DNA of 64,000 bases from SZUA-318 sp964412015 (GTDB taxonomy: Bacteria > Gemmatimonadota > Gemmatimonadetes > Longimicrobiales > Gaopeijiaceae): positions 1-64,000 of the forward strand of contig CAYPMO010000016.1 in the NCBI GenBank assembly GCA_964412015.1, in the 5' to 3' direction. The notes beneath the pieces are model-generated. The model was given only the letters and a program-made list of their open reading frames with translations, did no database searches and had not been told where the DNA came from. The first letter of the stretch is position 1, and the number at the start of each line of letters is the position of its first letter. This document shows positions 1-8,476 of this stretch, in pieces. A program made the position numbers and the translations under genes.

Positions 1-708
1 GGCTGGGATTCGAACGGCACGCCCGAGTTCTACCGGGCCCGCAAGGCGATGCAGTACGCCGAGTCGATCGACGACTTCGTGCGCATCATGACCGAGAGAA
101 ACAACGGCGGCTACGCCAACGACTGGCTCGTCGGCGACAACAAGACCGGGGAGATCGCGCTCCTCGAGCTGGGGCTCAAGAGCCAGACGGTGGACCGCAC
201 GACGAACGGCTACTTCGTCGGCTCGAACTTCCCGGTCCACCCCGAGTTCGCCGCGGCGGAGACGAACTTCGACTACTCCAACGAGGCGAGCTCGCCCAAC
301 GCGCGCCGCACGCGCTGGGAACAGCTCATGGCCGAGTACAAGGGCAGGATCGACGTCGAGGCCGGCAAGCTCTTCGAGGCCGACAAGTACGACGTCATCG
401 AGAAGCGCGACGGCCCCACCGAGCGCAGCCTCTGCGGCATGGTGGAGGACTCGCCCCGCGGCATTCCCGAGTGGCTCTACGGGCCGTTCTACCCCGCCGG
501 CGTCGTGAACAACAAGGTCGCCGACGCCGCCATGATCGAGACCATGCAGATGTGGGCCGCGATCGGCCGGCCGTGCGCGCCGCCGTTCAACGCCGACGCG
601 TGGCACGCGCTCCACCCCGAGTACGACTGGGCGAGAGGACTCGTGCGCGACATTCCGAGCGGTCCGTGGACGATCTTCAGCGCCGGGGATTCGGCCGCGA
701 CGCGATAG
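1..708 (+). CDS. C45 / phospholipase-B-like Ntn-hydrolase, C-terminal fragment
   Basis: The frame is open from base 1, so the gene starts upstream of the window; an internal ATG at 49 is unlikely to be the start. About 235 residues are visible. Near the left edge the motif ANDWLVGDNKTGEIALLELG resembles the part of C45 acyltransferase and phospholipase-B-like Ntn-hydrolases that lies after the self-processed nucleophile. The rest (RSLCGMVEDSPRGIPEW, then YPAGVVNNKVADA) matches my memory of the conserved C-terminal half of the same family. The catalytic cysteine and signal peptide would be in the missing part. The family cleaves amide or ester bonds, usually in the periplasm or outside; the substrate cannot be read here. 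The gene converges on the PEGA-like gene at 741. Confidence 0.6.
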   Translation, partial: GWDSNGTPEFYRARKAMQYAESIDDFVRIMTERNNGGYANDWLVGDNKTGEIALLELGLKSQTVDRTTNGYFVGSNFPVHPEFAAAETNFDYSNEASSPNARRTRWEQLMAEYKGRIDVEAGKLFEADKYDVIEKRDGPTERSLCGMVEDSPRGIPEWLYGPFYPAGVVNNKVADAAMIETMQMWAAIGRPCAPPFNADAWHALHPEYDWARGLVRDIPSGPWTIFSAGDSAATR

Positions 709-740
709 TCCGGGCCGGCACGGGCCCTCCCCTGCGCCGC

Positions 741-1118
741 CTACCGGAAGAACACGAAGCAGCCCGCATAGCGCTCCTCGATGTCCGCGACGAGGACGGC
801 CGTCCGGGCCGGCCCCACGGTCACCGTGTCGGGGCGAGTCTCGCACGATCCTCCCCGCAGGGTCAGCACGTGCGTTCCCTTCTCGACCTCGAAGCCGCGC
901 ACCGGACGCCGTCCGACCGGCTCCAGCTTGCCGACCACCACGCCGTCCACCAGGACATCCGCGCCGACCATGACGTCCCCCGTGAAGCCGTAGTCGATCT
1001 GGATGACGTAGCCCGGCGCACCGCCCGCGAGGACCCACAGCACGAACAGGATCACGCCCGCGACCGCGAGCGAGGCGTACCAGCGGGGGCCACGGAGGAA
1101 GTCTATCGCCACGGCCAC
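741..1118 (-). CDS. Membrane-anchored PEGA-like domain protein
   Basis: This is a 125-residue protein starting at GTG 1118. A single hydrophobic segment (about residues 13-31) follows a short basic N-terminus, so it is probably an N-in, C-out membrane anchor. The exported part has the rhythm of a PEGA domain: a D-VLVDG-VVGKLEPV strand pair followed by a G-H-LTLRGGSC strand. Such domains are small beta-sandwiches found on surface proteins. Two cysteines in the C-terminal half (GGSCETRP and YAGCFVF) could form a disulfide outside the cytoplasm. It lies 61 bases downstream of a TPR lipoprotein on the same strand and could be co-transcribed with it. No catalytic function is suggested. Confidence 0.55.
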   Translation of the reverse strand: MAVAIDFLRGPRWYASLAVAGVILFVLWVLAGGAPGYVIQIDYGFTGDVMVGADVLVDGVVVGKLEPVGRRPVRGFEVEKGTHVLTLRGGSCETRPDTVTVGPARTAVLVADIEERYAGCFVFFR

Positions 1119-1179
1119 CTCCGTCGACGGTCCGGGGACGCGATGTCGATGCCGGTGCCCCGTACGACGTCGCGCCGCC

Positions 1180-2124
1180 TCACCGCGGGACGGCTCGCCG
1201 GTAGCCCGCGCGGGCCAGGTCGGCCTCGGCGGCGATGCGCCCGAAGCCGGGCCACCACGGGTCGGCCGCGATCAACTCGAACACCTCCGTCGCGCGCGCC
1301 GTGTCGCCGGTGGCCAGCAGCCGCGTGGCCACCCCGTACCCCACCGTCTCCAGCCGGTAGGGTGCGTCCGGCGAGGGGTTCAGAAGCTCTTCCGCGCTCT
1401 TGAGCCCCTTGGCGTACAGCAGGTCGTGGTAGTAGGAGAGGTTCTCCCCCACCTCGAGATCTTCGGGGACGGCGCGCTCCAGCGCCTCGGCTTCCGCCCG
1501 GCGCCCCGAGCGTAGCAGCGCTCGGGCGGCCCACTCGGTCATGGCCACCCGCGAGCCTGGATCGCGGCCGTTTCGCGAGCAGCTCCGGAACGCGTCGGAG
1601 TCGGCGGCCTCGGCGGCCTCGTCGTCCGCCAGCCCGATGCAGCGCAGGTACTCGTCCGCGGCGTCGGAGAAGCGACCGGAGACGAAGTACGCGAGGCCGA
1701 GGTGATACGAGACGTCCCAGTTCAGCGGAGCCAGCTCGCGGGCCTTCTCCAGGTCGCGGATCGCGTCGCCGAACTCGCGCACGGAGATGTAGCGGTGGCC
1801 ACGGAAGCGATACGGACGCCAGTCCTCGGGGGCCAGCTCGATGACCCGCGTGTAGCGCGCGATCTCGTCACGGTAATGCCATGAGTCGCGGCGCGCGCGC
1901 CCCGCCGCGACCAGGAGCTCCACGTCATCGGGAGAGGCGGCGAGCGCGGAGTCTACCCTCGCGATCTCCCCGAGTGTGTCCTCCCGGGCGAAGAGCGGCT
2001 CACCGAGGAGCGAGGTGGCCTCGGGCCGCGGGGCGGTGCCGGCCGGCTCCTCGGCCGGGGGGGCCGTCTCCGCGCAGGCCGCGAGAAGGAGCGAGACGCT
2101 GAGAAGGGAAGCTGCGCGGCGCAT
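1180..2124 (-). CDS. TPR-repeat lipoprotein
   Basis: The protein has 314 residues if it starts at the ATG at 2124. That start gives a proper lipoprotein signal peptide (MRRAASLLSVSLLLAACAE, lipobox LAAC); an upstream in-frame start at 2181 would bury the signal. After a proline/glutamate-rich linker there are at least three tetratricopeptide-like units (about residues 45-160; for example YTRVIELAPEDWRPYRFRG and DLEKARELAPLNWDVSYHLG). A second helical region follows, including a YYHDLLYAKGLKSAEELL segment. TPR lipoproteins usually act as periplasmic scaffolds for outer-membrane or envelope complexes; the partner is not evident. A -35/-10 pair with 17-bp spacing lies at 2153-2181. Confidence 0.7.
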   Translation of the reverse strand: MRRAASLLSVSLLLAACAETAPPAEEPAGTAPRPEATSLLGEPLFAREDTLGEIARVDSALAASPDDVELLVAAGRARRDSWHYRDEIARYTRVIELAPEDWRPYRFRGHRYISVREFGDAIRDLEKARELAPLNWDVSYHLGLAYFVSGRFSDAADEYLRCIGLADDEAAEAADSDAFRSCSRNGRDPGSRVAMTEWAARALLRSGRRAEAEALERAVPEDLEVGENLSYYHDLLYAKGLKSAEELLNPSPDAPYRLETVGYGVATRLLATGDTARATEVFELIAADPWWPGFGRIAAEADLARAGYRRAVPR

Positions 2125-2152
2125 GGGGACTCCTGTCGAGGCGTGGACCAGC

Positions 2153-2181
2153 ACGGTAGAGGAGAGCGCCGAGGCGGGCAA
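2153..2181 (-). promoter_or_regulatory. Candidate sigma-70-type promoter of the TPR lipoprotein gene
   Basis: On the minus strand TTGCCC (2181-2176) and TACCGT (2158-2153) are separated by exactly 17 bp. The -10 box ends 28 bases before the ATG at 2124. The same pair of words (TTGCCG, 17 bp, TACCGT) occurs upstream of the M14 carboxypeptidase gene at 57028-57056, which strengthens both. This is a reading by eye. Confidence 0.4.
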
Positions 2182-2219
2182 GGAGCGCGACCCGCACTCT
2201 GGCCGCGTGACCTCGGACG

Positions 2220-2248
2220 TTGTCGCGCGGCGGTCCCGCGTCTAGGAT
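2220..2248 (+). promoter_or_regulatory. Candidate promoter of the tricorn-like protease gene
   Basis: TTGTCG (2220-2225) and TAGGAT (2243-2248) are separated by 17 bp and lie 32 bases before the ATG at 2281. A GGAG ribosome-binding site follows at about 2270. It is back to back with the promoter of the divergent TPR lipoprotein gene. Confidence 0.4.
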
Positions 2249-2280
2249 CTTCCTGCAAACCCTACACCTCGGAGAACCCC

Positions 2281-5200
2281 ATGATGCTCCGCGCCGCCGT
2301 GGCCGCGCTCGCGCTGGCCCTGCTCCCCTTCCCCTCCACCGCCCAGACCCCCACGGCCGCCGGGGGCACGCTGGGTCTCTATCGCTACCCGGACCTGCAC
2401 GGCGACGTGGTCGTCTTCGCCGCCGAGGGAGACCTGTGGCGCGTGGGCGTGACCGGCGGCCTCGCCCACCGCCTCACCACCCACACCGGTGAGGAGACCG
2501 ACCCCACCATCTCACCCGACGGCCGCACGCTCGCGTTCACCGCGCGCTACGAGGGGCCCGCCGCTCTGTACACGATGCCGCTGTCCGGAGGCAGCCCCAC
2601 GCGGTGGACGTACGATGCGGAGCCGTCCATCGCGACCACATGGACCCCGTCGGGAGAGCTGGTCTACACGACGACCCACTTCTCGACCCTTCCGCAGAGC
2701 CAGCTCGTCCGGCTGGATCTCACGGACGGCACACGCACGAGAGTGCCGCTCTACACGGCCACCGAGGGCACGTGGGACGCGTCGGGGAAGACGCTCTGGT
2801 TCGTGCGGCCCGCGTTCCACAACAACGTGACCAAGCGCTACATGGGCGGGACCGCGCGTGACGTCTGGAAGTACGTGGAGGGCGCCCCCGAAGCCGAGGA
2901 GCTCACGAAGGACTACCGCGGCGAGAGCCACTCTCCGCTGTGGTGGAACGGCCGCGTCTGGTTCGTCACCGACCGTGACGGGACCATGAACCTCTGGTCC
3001 ATGGACGAGAGCGGAGGGGACGTGCGGCAACATACACGCCACAGTGGCTGGGACGTGCGCAACCCCGACCTCCAGGACGGACGGATCGTGTACGAGCTCG
3101 GCGCGGACCTGTGGCTCTACGACATCGCCACCGGAGCCGACCGCATGATCCCGATCACGCTGGCGTCCGACTTCGACCAGCTCCGGGAGAAGTGGGTGGA
3201 CGAGCCCATGCGGTACCTGACGTCCGCCCACCCGAGCCCCACGGGCGACCGGGTCGTCCTCACCGCGCGCGGTCGGGTCTTCGTGGCGCCCACGGGCCCG
3301 GGCCGGTTCGTGCGGGCGTCGGTCGAGGAAGGCGTGCGGTACCGCGACGTCGTGTTCCTCCCCGACGGGAAGGACCTCGCGGGGCTCTCCGACGAGACCG
3401 GCGAGTTCGAGTGGGTCACCCTTCCGGCGACGGGCGTGGGCGAGGGACGCACGCTCACCACCGGTGGCGATGTGTTGCGCTACGAGGGCGTCCCCTCGCC
3501 CGACGGGACATGGCTCGCCTACACGGATCACCGCCGGGATCTCTGGGTCCTCGAGGTCGCCACCGGTCGTCAACGGAAGGCGAGCCAGGACCGCGAGGGC
3601 TCGGGCGACCCGGCGTGGTCACCCGACTCGCGCTGGCTCGCGTTCGTGGAGGCCGCGCCCAACACCTTCAGCCAACTCAAGCTCTTCGACACGCGCGACG
3701 AGACGGTGACCGTGCTCACGTCCGACCGCGTGAACGCGCAGACGCCGGCGTGGGACACCAAGGGGGACTTCCTCTGGTTCCTCTCGGACCGGCGTCTGGT
3801 GTCGTCCGTCGGGAGTCCGTGGGGCGCGCGTCAACCGGAGCCGTACTTCGACAAGACCTGGGAGATCTACGAGATCGGCCTCCGTCCCGACGTGCGCTCG
3901 CACTTCAAGCCCGCGGACGAGCTGACCCCCGCCACGAAAGCCGGCTCCGGCGGAGAATCGCGCGCGGCGCCGAGCGCCGAGGCGGGCCGCGGCGACCAGA
4001 GCTCGGGCTCCTCCGGCGCCCAGGCGGCACCCGCCCCCGTGTCGATCGTCCTGGACGGCATCCAGCGGCGCGTGCGTCGCGTCCCGGTCGAAGCGGGCAA
4101 CTACGGCGGCCTTTCCGCCAACGGCACGGCGCTGTTCTACCTGTCGCGCACCGCGGGGAGGTCCGGAGGGGGCGACCTCACCGCCTTCCCGATCACGGCC
4201 GACGATCCGAAGCCGGTCGTCCTGGCCGACGGCGTGAGCTCGTTCGAGCTCTCGGGCGACGGAAAGAAGCTCCTCCTCCGTCAACGGGACGCGCTGTACG
4301 TGGTGGAGGCGAAGGCGCAGAAGCCCGGCGACCTCCAGGACGCACGGGTGGACCTGACGGGCTGGACGTTCTCGATGGACGTGCGCCAGGACTTCCGGCA
4401 GCTCTACACGGACGCGCTGCGGATGGAGCGCGATTACTTCTACGACCCCGCCATGCACGGTGTGGATTGGGAGGCCGTGACCGCCAAGTTCATGGCGCTC
4501 GTGGATCGGGTCACCACCCGCGACGAGCTGTCCGACGTCATCGGACGCGCCGTGGGCGAGCTGTCGGCGCTCCACACCAGCGTGCGGGGTGGTGATCTGC
4601 GCACCGGGGACGACAACATCCAGGTGGCCTCGCTGGGGGCGCGGCTCGCCAGGGATCCGGAGGCGGGCGGATACCGCATCGAGTACATCTACCGGTCCGA
4701 TCCCGACTATCCGGAGGAGATGTCCCCCCTGGCGGACCCCTACCTGGGCGTCGCGGACGGGGATGTCATCCTCTCCGTGAACGGTGTCGCGACGCTGGAC
4801 GTGCGCGACATCGGGACGCTGCTGCGCAACCAGATAGGCAAGCAGGTCCGTCTCGCGGTGCGCACCGGGAACGGGCCCGCGCGCGACGTCCTCGTGACGC
4901 CGATCGGCAACGAGTCGAGCCTGCGCTATGCCGACTGGGAGCATACGCGCCGCATGAAGGTCGAGGAGGTCGGCGGGGGGCGGGTCGGCTACGTGCACCT
5001 CCGTGCGATGGGCGGGGGCAATCTCACCGAGTGGTACCGGAACTTCTACCCCGTCTTCGACCGTGCGGGCCTCATCGTCGATGTACGGCGCAACTCGGGG
5101 GGGAACATCGATTCGTTCATTCTCGAGAAGCTCATGCGCCGCGCGTGGATGTACTGGAAGGAGAACGTCGGCGGCGTCAGCTGGAACATGCAGTATGCGT

Positions 5201-5613
5201 TCCGGGGCCACATGGTGATCCTCGTGGACCAGAACACCGCGTCGGACGGCGAGGCGGTCGCGGAGGGCTTCCGGCGCCTGGGGCTCGGGCCGGTCATCGG
5301 AATGCGGACGTGGGGCGGCGAGATCTGGCTCGGTGACTCGAACCGCCTGACGGACGGCGGGCTCGCTCGGGCTCCGTCCATGGGCGTGTACGGCGCCGAG
5401 GGCGAGTGGCTCATCGAGCAGGTCGGCGTGATCCCGGACATCGAGGTGGACAACCTCCCGCGGGCCACGTTCGACGGCGAGGATGCGCAACTCGACGCGG
5501 CGATCCGGTACCTCCAGCAGAAGATCGCCGAGGACCCACGGCCGGTGCCGGAGCCACCGCCCTATCCGCGGAAGGCGTTCGCGTATCCGCAGCAGCCGGG
5601 AGGAGCGCGGTAA
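2281..5613 (+). CDS. Tricorn-like S41 family protease with beta-propeller and PDZ domain
   Basis: The protein has 1110 residues. The start at ATG 2281 gives a Sec signal peptide (about residues 1-22, ending TAQ); an upstream frame to 2143 lacks one. Residues about 30-560 form WD40/TolB-like propeller repeats (SPDGRTLAF, SPDGTWLAYTDH, SPDSRWLAFVE). A low-complexity Ser/Gly/Ala linker (about 555-580) precedes a second propeller-like part and the tricorn core with FYDPAMHGVDW, His765 (SALHTSV), a PDZ domain (about 820-870) and the nucleophile region TASDGEAVAEG with Ser988. These correspond to the His and Ser of archaeal tricorn. Because it is exported, it probably trims peptides in the periplasm rather than downstream of the proteasome. 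It stands alone behind its own promoter. Confidence 0.88.
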   Translation: MMLRAAVAALALALLPFPSTAQTPTAAGGTLGLYRYPDLHGDVVVFAAEGDLWRVGVTGGLAHRLTTHTGEETDPTISPDGRTLAFTARYEGPAALYTMPLSGGSPTRWTYDAEPSIATTWTPSGELVYTTTHFSTLPQSQLVRLDLTDGTRTRVPLYTATEGTWDASGKTLWFVRPAFHNNVTKRYMGGTARDVWKYVEGAPEAEELTKDYRGESHSPLWWNGRVWFVTDRDGTMNLWSMDESGGDVRQHTRHSGWDVRNPDLQDGRIVYELGADLWLYDIATGADRMIPITLASDFDQLREKWVDEPMRYLTSAHPSPTGDRVVLTARGRVFVAPTGPGRFVRASVEEGVRYRDVVFLPDGKDLAGLSDETGEFEWVTLPATGVGEGRTLTTGGDVLRYEGVPSPDGTWLAYTDHRRDLWVLEVATGRQRKASQDREGSGDPAWSPDSRWLAFVEAAPNTFSQLKLFDTRDETVTVLTSDRVNAQTPAWDTKGDFLWFLSDRRLVSSVGSPWGARQPEPYFDKTWEIYEIGLRPDVRSHFKPADELTPATKAGSGGESRAAPSAEAGRGDQSSGSSGAQAAPAPVSIVLDGIQRRVRRVPVEAGNYGGLSANGTALFYLSRTAGRSGGGDLTAFPITADDPKPVVLADGVSSFELSGDGKKLLLRQRDALYVVEAKAQKPGDLQDARVDLTGWTFSMDVRQDFRQLYTDALRMERDYFYDPAMHGVDWEAVTAKFMALVDRVTTRDELSDVIGRAVGELSALHTSVRGGDLRTGDDNIQVASLGARLARDPEAGGYRIEYIYRSDPDYPEEMSPLADPYLGVADGDVILSVNGVATLDVRDIGTLLRNQIGKQVRLAVRTGNGPARDVLVTPIGNESSLRYADWEHTRRMKVEEVGGGRVGYVHLRAMGGGNLTEWYRNFYPVFDRAGLIVDVRRNSGGNIDSFILEKLMRRAWMYWKENVGGVSWNMQYAFRGHMVILVDQNTASDGEAVAEGFRRLGLGPVIGMRTWGGEIWLGDSNRLTDGGLARAPSMGVYGAEGEWLIEQVGVIPDIEVDNLPRATFDGEDAQLDAAIRYLQQKIAEDPRPVPEPPPYPRKAFAYPQQPGGAR

Positions 5614-5640
5614 CGGCTCGGCGCATGGGCCCGAGGCCGT
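5613..5640. terminator. Bulged hairpin between convergent genes
   Basis: ACGGCTCGG (5613-5621) pairs with CCGAGGCCGT (5631-5640), leaving one bulged C and a 9-base loop. It begins at the stop codon of the protease gene and ends ten bases before the stop of the ABC permease on the other strand, so it could end transcription both ways. There is no T-tract. Confidence 0.35.
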
Positions 5641-5649
5641 TCCGGCGCG

Positions 5650-6321
5650 TCACGCCCGCCGAGCGAGCCTGAGGCCGACGACGATCAGGGCCGGGGTGAG
5701 CGCGAGGCCCGCCCCGGCCCGGATCGCGAGCGGGAGGAGGGAGGGATAGTCGTAGCGCGTGACTCCGATCCCCAGCGCGCGCTGCACCGTCTCGGCCTCC
5801 ATACCCAGCGCGGTCGCGGCGAGCACCGTCACGATCGCGACGATCAGGAAAGCCGCCGCGGGAAGCCGCGTTCGCATCAGCATGTCGAGCGCCGCGATGA
5901 ACGGGAGCGAGGCGAGAGCCACGAGCGTCATGAGGCTGGTGAACCACGTGGCGAACCCCACGTCGCCCTTCCCGAACGCGGTCGCGATCAGCCAGCACGC
6001 GCTCCCCAGCAGGACGATCCACGCGACCATGCCCGCCGATTTCCCCAGCGCGTACTCGGCGGGTGAGACGAAGTCGAACGTCATCAACCGATCGAAGTCG
6101 GACTCCCGGTCGCTGGACAGTCCCGGGTTGAACGACAGGGCGAGCGCCACCAGGTACGCGACGCCGAACAGAGCGTCCCCGCCCGCGTCCTGCCAGCGCC
6201 CGATCGCGTGCGTCGCGAGGAAGAGGACGATTCCCGCGGTCGTCAGCCGGGCCCGGAGCATCCGGAGGGCCTCGAAGCGGGCGAAGGCCGAGGTCCGCGC
6301 GAGGGATCGGGGCATCTTCAC
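5650..6321 (-). CDS. ABC-2-type transporter permease
   Basis: A 223-residue polytopic membrane protein with about six hydrophobic segments, starting at GTG 6321. The GTGA overlap with the stop of the ATPase gene upstream indicates translational coupling. The stretch NPGLSSDRESDFDRLMTFDF between membrane segments is the kind of soluble loop seen in ABC-2 exporters and CcmB-like permeases, and the ATPase next door supplies the motor. The substrate is unknown. The operon is led by an exported beta-propeller lipoprotein, so an envelope-related export or gliding/secretion-type role is possible. The call rests on hydrophobicity and neighbourhood, as there is no diagnostic motif. Confidence 0.72.
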   Translation of the reverse strand: MKMPRSLARTSAFARFEALRMLRARLTTAGIVLFLATHAIGRWQDAGGDALFGVAYLVALALSFNPGLSSDRESDFDRLMTFDFVSPAEYALGKSAGMVAWIVLLGSACWLIATAFGKGDVGFATWFTSLMTLVALASLPFIAALDMLMRTRLPAAAFLIVAIVTVLAATALGMEAETVQRALGIGVTRYDYPSLLPLAIRAGAGLALTPALIVVGLRLARRA

Positions 6322-6947
6322 GCGGCCTCGGGTTCCAGGCGGATCACCGGACCCCCGACGAGCGCGGCCGGCACCGCCTGGTTCGTCGCCACGACCACCA
6401 CGCGGGCCCGCGCCAGCCGGCCCAGACGTTCCGCGAGGATCTCCTTCCCATCGGGGGACAGGTGCTCGAACGGCTCGTCCAGGAACAGGAAGTCCCGGCC
6501 GGCCGCGAGGATCGGGTCCAGGATCAGGCGCTTCTCCTCACCCGTGGAGATCCCGGACACCGCGATCCGCGGCTTCGCGAACGGCGGCGCGAGACCAGGC
6601 ACCTCCCGCTCCGGAAGCGCGAGGCGCGCGACGAGGTTCTGCCAATCCGAGACCCGCGCCACCGGCGGAAGCCGCATCCCGGGATGATAGTAGGCGGCGC
6701 GCACCTTCGATCCCGGGGGGCCACGACGCGCGACGGAGCCGGCCTGGGGAGCATCGAGTCCAGCGAGGACCCGCATGAGGGAGCTCTTGCCTCCACCGTT
6801 GTCGCCCACCAGCCAGGCCACCGTTCCGGGACCGTGCGTGAGCGACAGTCCCTCGACGATCGCGCGCCGTCCCCGCCGGACGGTCACGGAGTCCACGTGG
6901 AGCTCGAGGGCGCCGCTCACGGACCGACACGAGGAGGAAGCGGACAT
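6318..6947 (-). CDS. ABC transporter ATP-binding protein
   Basis: This is a 209-residue ABC ATPase. Walker A is GDNGGGKSS (about residues 48-56) and Walker B is DFLFLDEPFEH. The signature loop reads SGISTGEEKRL instead of LSGGQ, and the H-loop region is weak (VVVATNQAV, with no clear histidine). That is unusual but tolerated in some ABC-2 exporters. The ATG at 6947 is 31 bases inside the preceding propeller gene, so the two are translationally coupled; a later in-frame start is possible. It should energise the permease encoded immediately downstream. Confidence 0.85.
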   Translation of the reverse strand: MSASSSCRSVSGALELHVDSVTVRRGRRAIVEGLSLTHGPGTVAWLVGDNGGGKSSLMRVLAGLDAPQAGSVARRGPPGSKVRAAYYHPGMRLPPVARVSDWQNLVARLALPEREVPGLAPPFAKPRIAVSGISTGEEKRLILDPILAAGRDFLFLDEPFEHLSPDGKEILAERLGRLARARVVVVATNQAVPAALVGGPVIRLEPEAA

Positions 6948-7951
6948 CGGTACCACCGCTCGTCCTCCGCGACGGCCACGATCTCCCCTCGCGAGGGCAG
7001 GTACGCGAACGGGCCCGCGTTCACCGGCAGGAGGAAGGAGTCGAGATAGCGCAGGTCGCGATCCACGCGGATCAACACCTTCTCGTAGTATCCCTGCGGA
7101 CGGCGACCCGAGCGGGTCAGGTAGAGCAGGTGTCCCGACGAGGAGTCGGACGCCGACTCCAGGATGGGCGCCGCGAGCGCCATGAGCGCGTCCTCCGTGA
7201 AGGGACGCCGCGGCAGGCGGCCGACCGCGTCGCGCGCTCCCTCGGGCAGAGGCACGCTCGCTCGCGTCGCCCTCGCGGGCCGGCCGCCGCGGTCGTCGAA
7301 GTCCAGCAGGTGCGCCGCAGGCTCGATGAACTGATGCCCGAGCACCACCCTCCCCCGACCGACCGGCTCGAGCACGGTGAGGTTGGCCAGGGTCCTGAGC
7401 TGCGAGTCGGCGATGTGGAGAGGGCGCACGCCGAGCCCCTCGACCTCCCCACCGGATACCCGGAACAGGAGCTCCCCCTGACCCGGCATCAGGAGCGTCG
7501 CGCTCATCAGGTACCCGTCGCTGTAGCGAAGCAGCCGCTGCGGCGCGAATCCGAGGTCGAGCCGGCCCCGGTCCCGCCCCGAGAGATCGAGGAACTGCAC
7601 GCGCGCGAGCACGCGATCCGCCACGGCCAGCAAGGTGTCCCCCGACAGCTCCAGGTCGCGGGGATCCAGGAGCGCCCCCGGACCCTCCTGGACGTACCGG
7701 ACGGACGCGACGGTTCCCAGATCGTGCCCGAGCAGGCGGATCTCCCGGGATCCCGCCGCGATCACGCCCAGCAGCGTGTCGTTCAGAACCTTGAGACGAT
7801 TCACCGTCGAGGGGATCTCTTCGATCTCGGCCGCGGCGCACGCCAGGACCGCAGAGCGATCGACGAGATCCTCGATGAACGTCGGCTCGGGACCTTCCGC
7901 GAGACAGCCGGAAAGGACCAGGAGGAGCGGCGAGACGGCGGTCGGTCGCAT
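6917..7951 (-). CDS. Beta-propeller lipoprotein (6-bladed/NHL-like)
   Basis: A 344-residue exported lipoprotein: the N-terminus runs into LLLVLSGCLAEG with the lipobox cysteine at about residue 16. The body is a series of about 45-residue repeats with the pattern hydrophobic strand, GD-LLAVAD, strand, DL-GR, for example ELSGDTLLAVADRVLARVQF and LRYSDGYLMSATLLM. This fits a six-bladed propeller of the kind found in Bacteroidota and Gemmatimonadota lipoproteins. No enzyme motif is seen. It is the first gene of a three-gene unit with an ABC ATPase and permease, suggesting a periplasmic accessory or sensor for that transporter. Confidence 0.65.
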   Translation of the reverse strand: MRPTAVSPLLLVLSGCLAEGPEPTFIEDLVDRSAVLACAAAEIEEIPSTVNRLKVLNDTLLGVIAAGSREIRLLGHDLGTVASVRYVQEGPGALLDPRDLELSGDTLLAVADRVLARVQFLDLSGRDRGRLDLGFAPQRLLRYSDGYLMSATLLMPGQGELLFRVSGGEVEGLGVRPLHIADSQLRTLANLTVLEPVGRGRVVLGHQFIEPAAHLLDFDDRGGRPARATRASVPLPEGARDAVGRLPRRPFTEDALMALAAPILESASDSSSGHLLYLTRSGRRPQGYYEKVLIRVDRDLRYLDSFLLPVNAGPFAYLPSRGEIVAVAEDERWYRCPLPPRVGP

Positions 7952-8125
7952 CGGGTTCGTAGTCAGGGTGGATCGTTCATGGGTTGCATATCAGCACGAC
8001 CGTATGTGAAGAGACGAGGTGCGGTTGCCGAGTTGGACGACGTTCACGCTCGAAGTGGAAGGATACCTGCTCGGCACCGAAGAAGCGTATGCGCAAGAAT
8101 GGAACCGTGGAAACGGGCCCGGTCC

Positions 8126-8344
8126 TCAGAAGAAGAGGAACTTCCGACCTGTGCAGCCGATCCAGCTGGCGAAGCATTCCCCCTCGCCGAGCGCGCGGGC
8201 CACACCTCCCCCGAACCGGTACGCGTCGTTGATGCAGAGGAGATAGTCGGACGTGCAGTTCACCCTCGCGGCCACCGGATTCGGCGCGGCCGCGAACAGC
8301 GTGAGGGCCAGGGCCCAGACGACGATCTTCAGGTTTCGAGACAT
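8126..8344 (-). CDS. Small exported four-cysteine protein
   Basis: A 72-residue protein starting at the ATG at 8344, five codons inside a longer frame. That start is chosen because a near-consensus AAAGGAGG ribosome-binding site sits just before it. Residues 1-26 form a Sec signal peptide ending at VAA. The mature part of about 45 residues has four cysteines in the pattern C-x7-C-x19-C-x6-C (NCTSDYLLCINDA, then GECFASWIGC) and ends in KFLFF. Two disulfides are likely. I do not recognise the family; small secreted Cys-pair peptides of this kind are common and unnamed in Gemmatimonadota. It stands alone. Confidence 0.6.
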   Translation of the reverse strand: MSRNLKIVVWALALTLFAAAPNPVAARVNCTSDYLLCINDAYRFGGGVARALGEGECFASWIGCTGRKFLFF

Positions 8345-8476
8345 GGTTCCTCCTTTCACGACCGCCGCCGCCTCGCCGGAATCCTCCTGGGCCGATGGGG
8401 CGTCCCATGATGCAGGGACGCAGGGAGCACGACCATGTCTGGATGGGACTACATGCGAAGCTGTCTTCGCCGCGGC

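Noticed and set aside
5..18. GGGATTCGAAC at the left edge, like the reverse complement of a tRNA T-arm
   Set aside because: It lies in the open reading frame of the Ntn-hydrolase (GWDSNG) and the rest of the cloverleaf and acceptor stem are missing.
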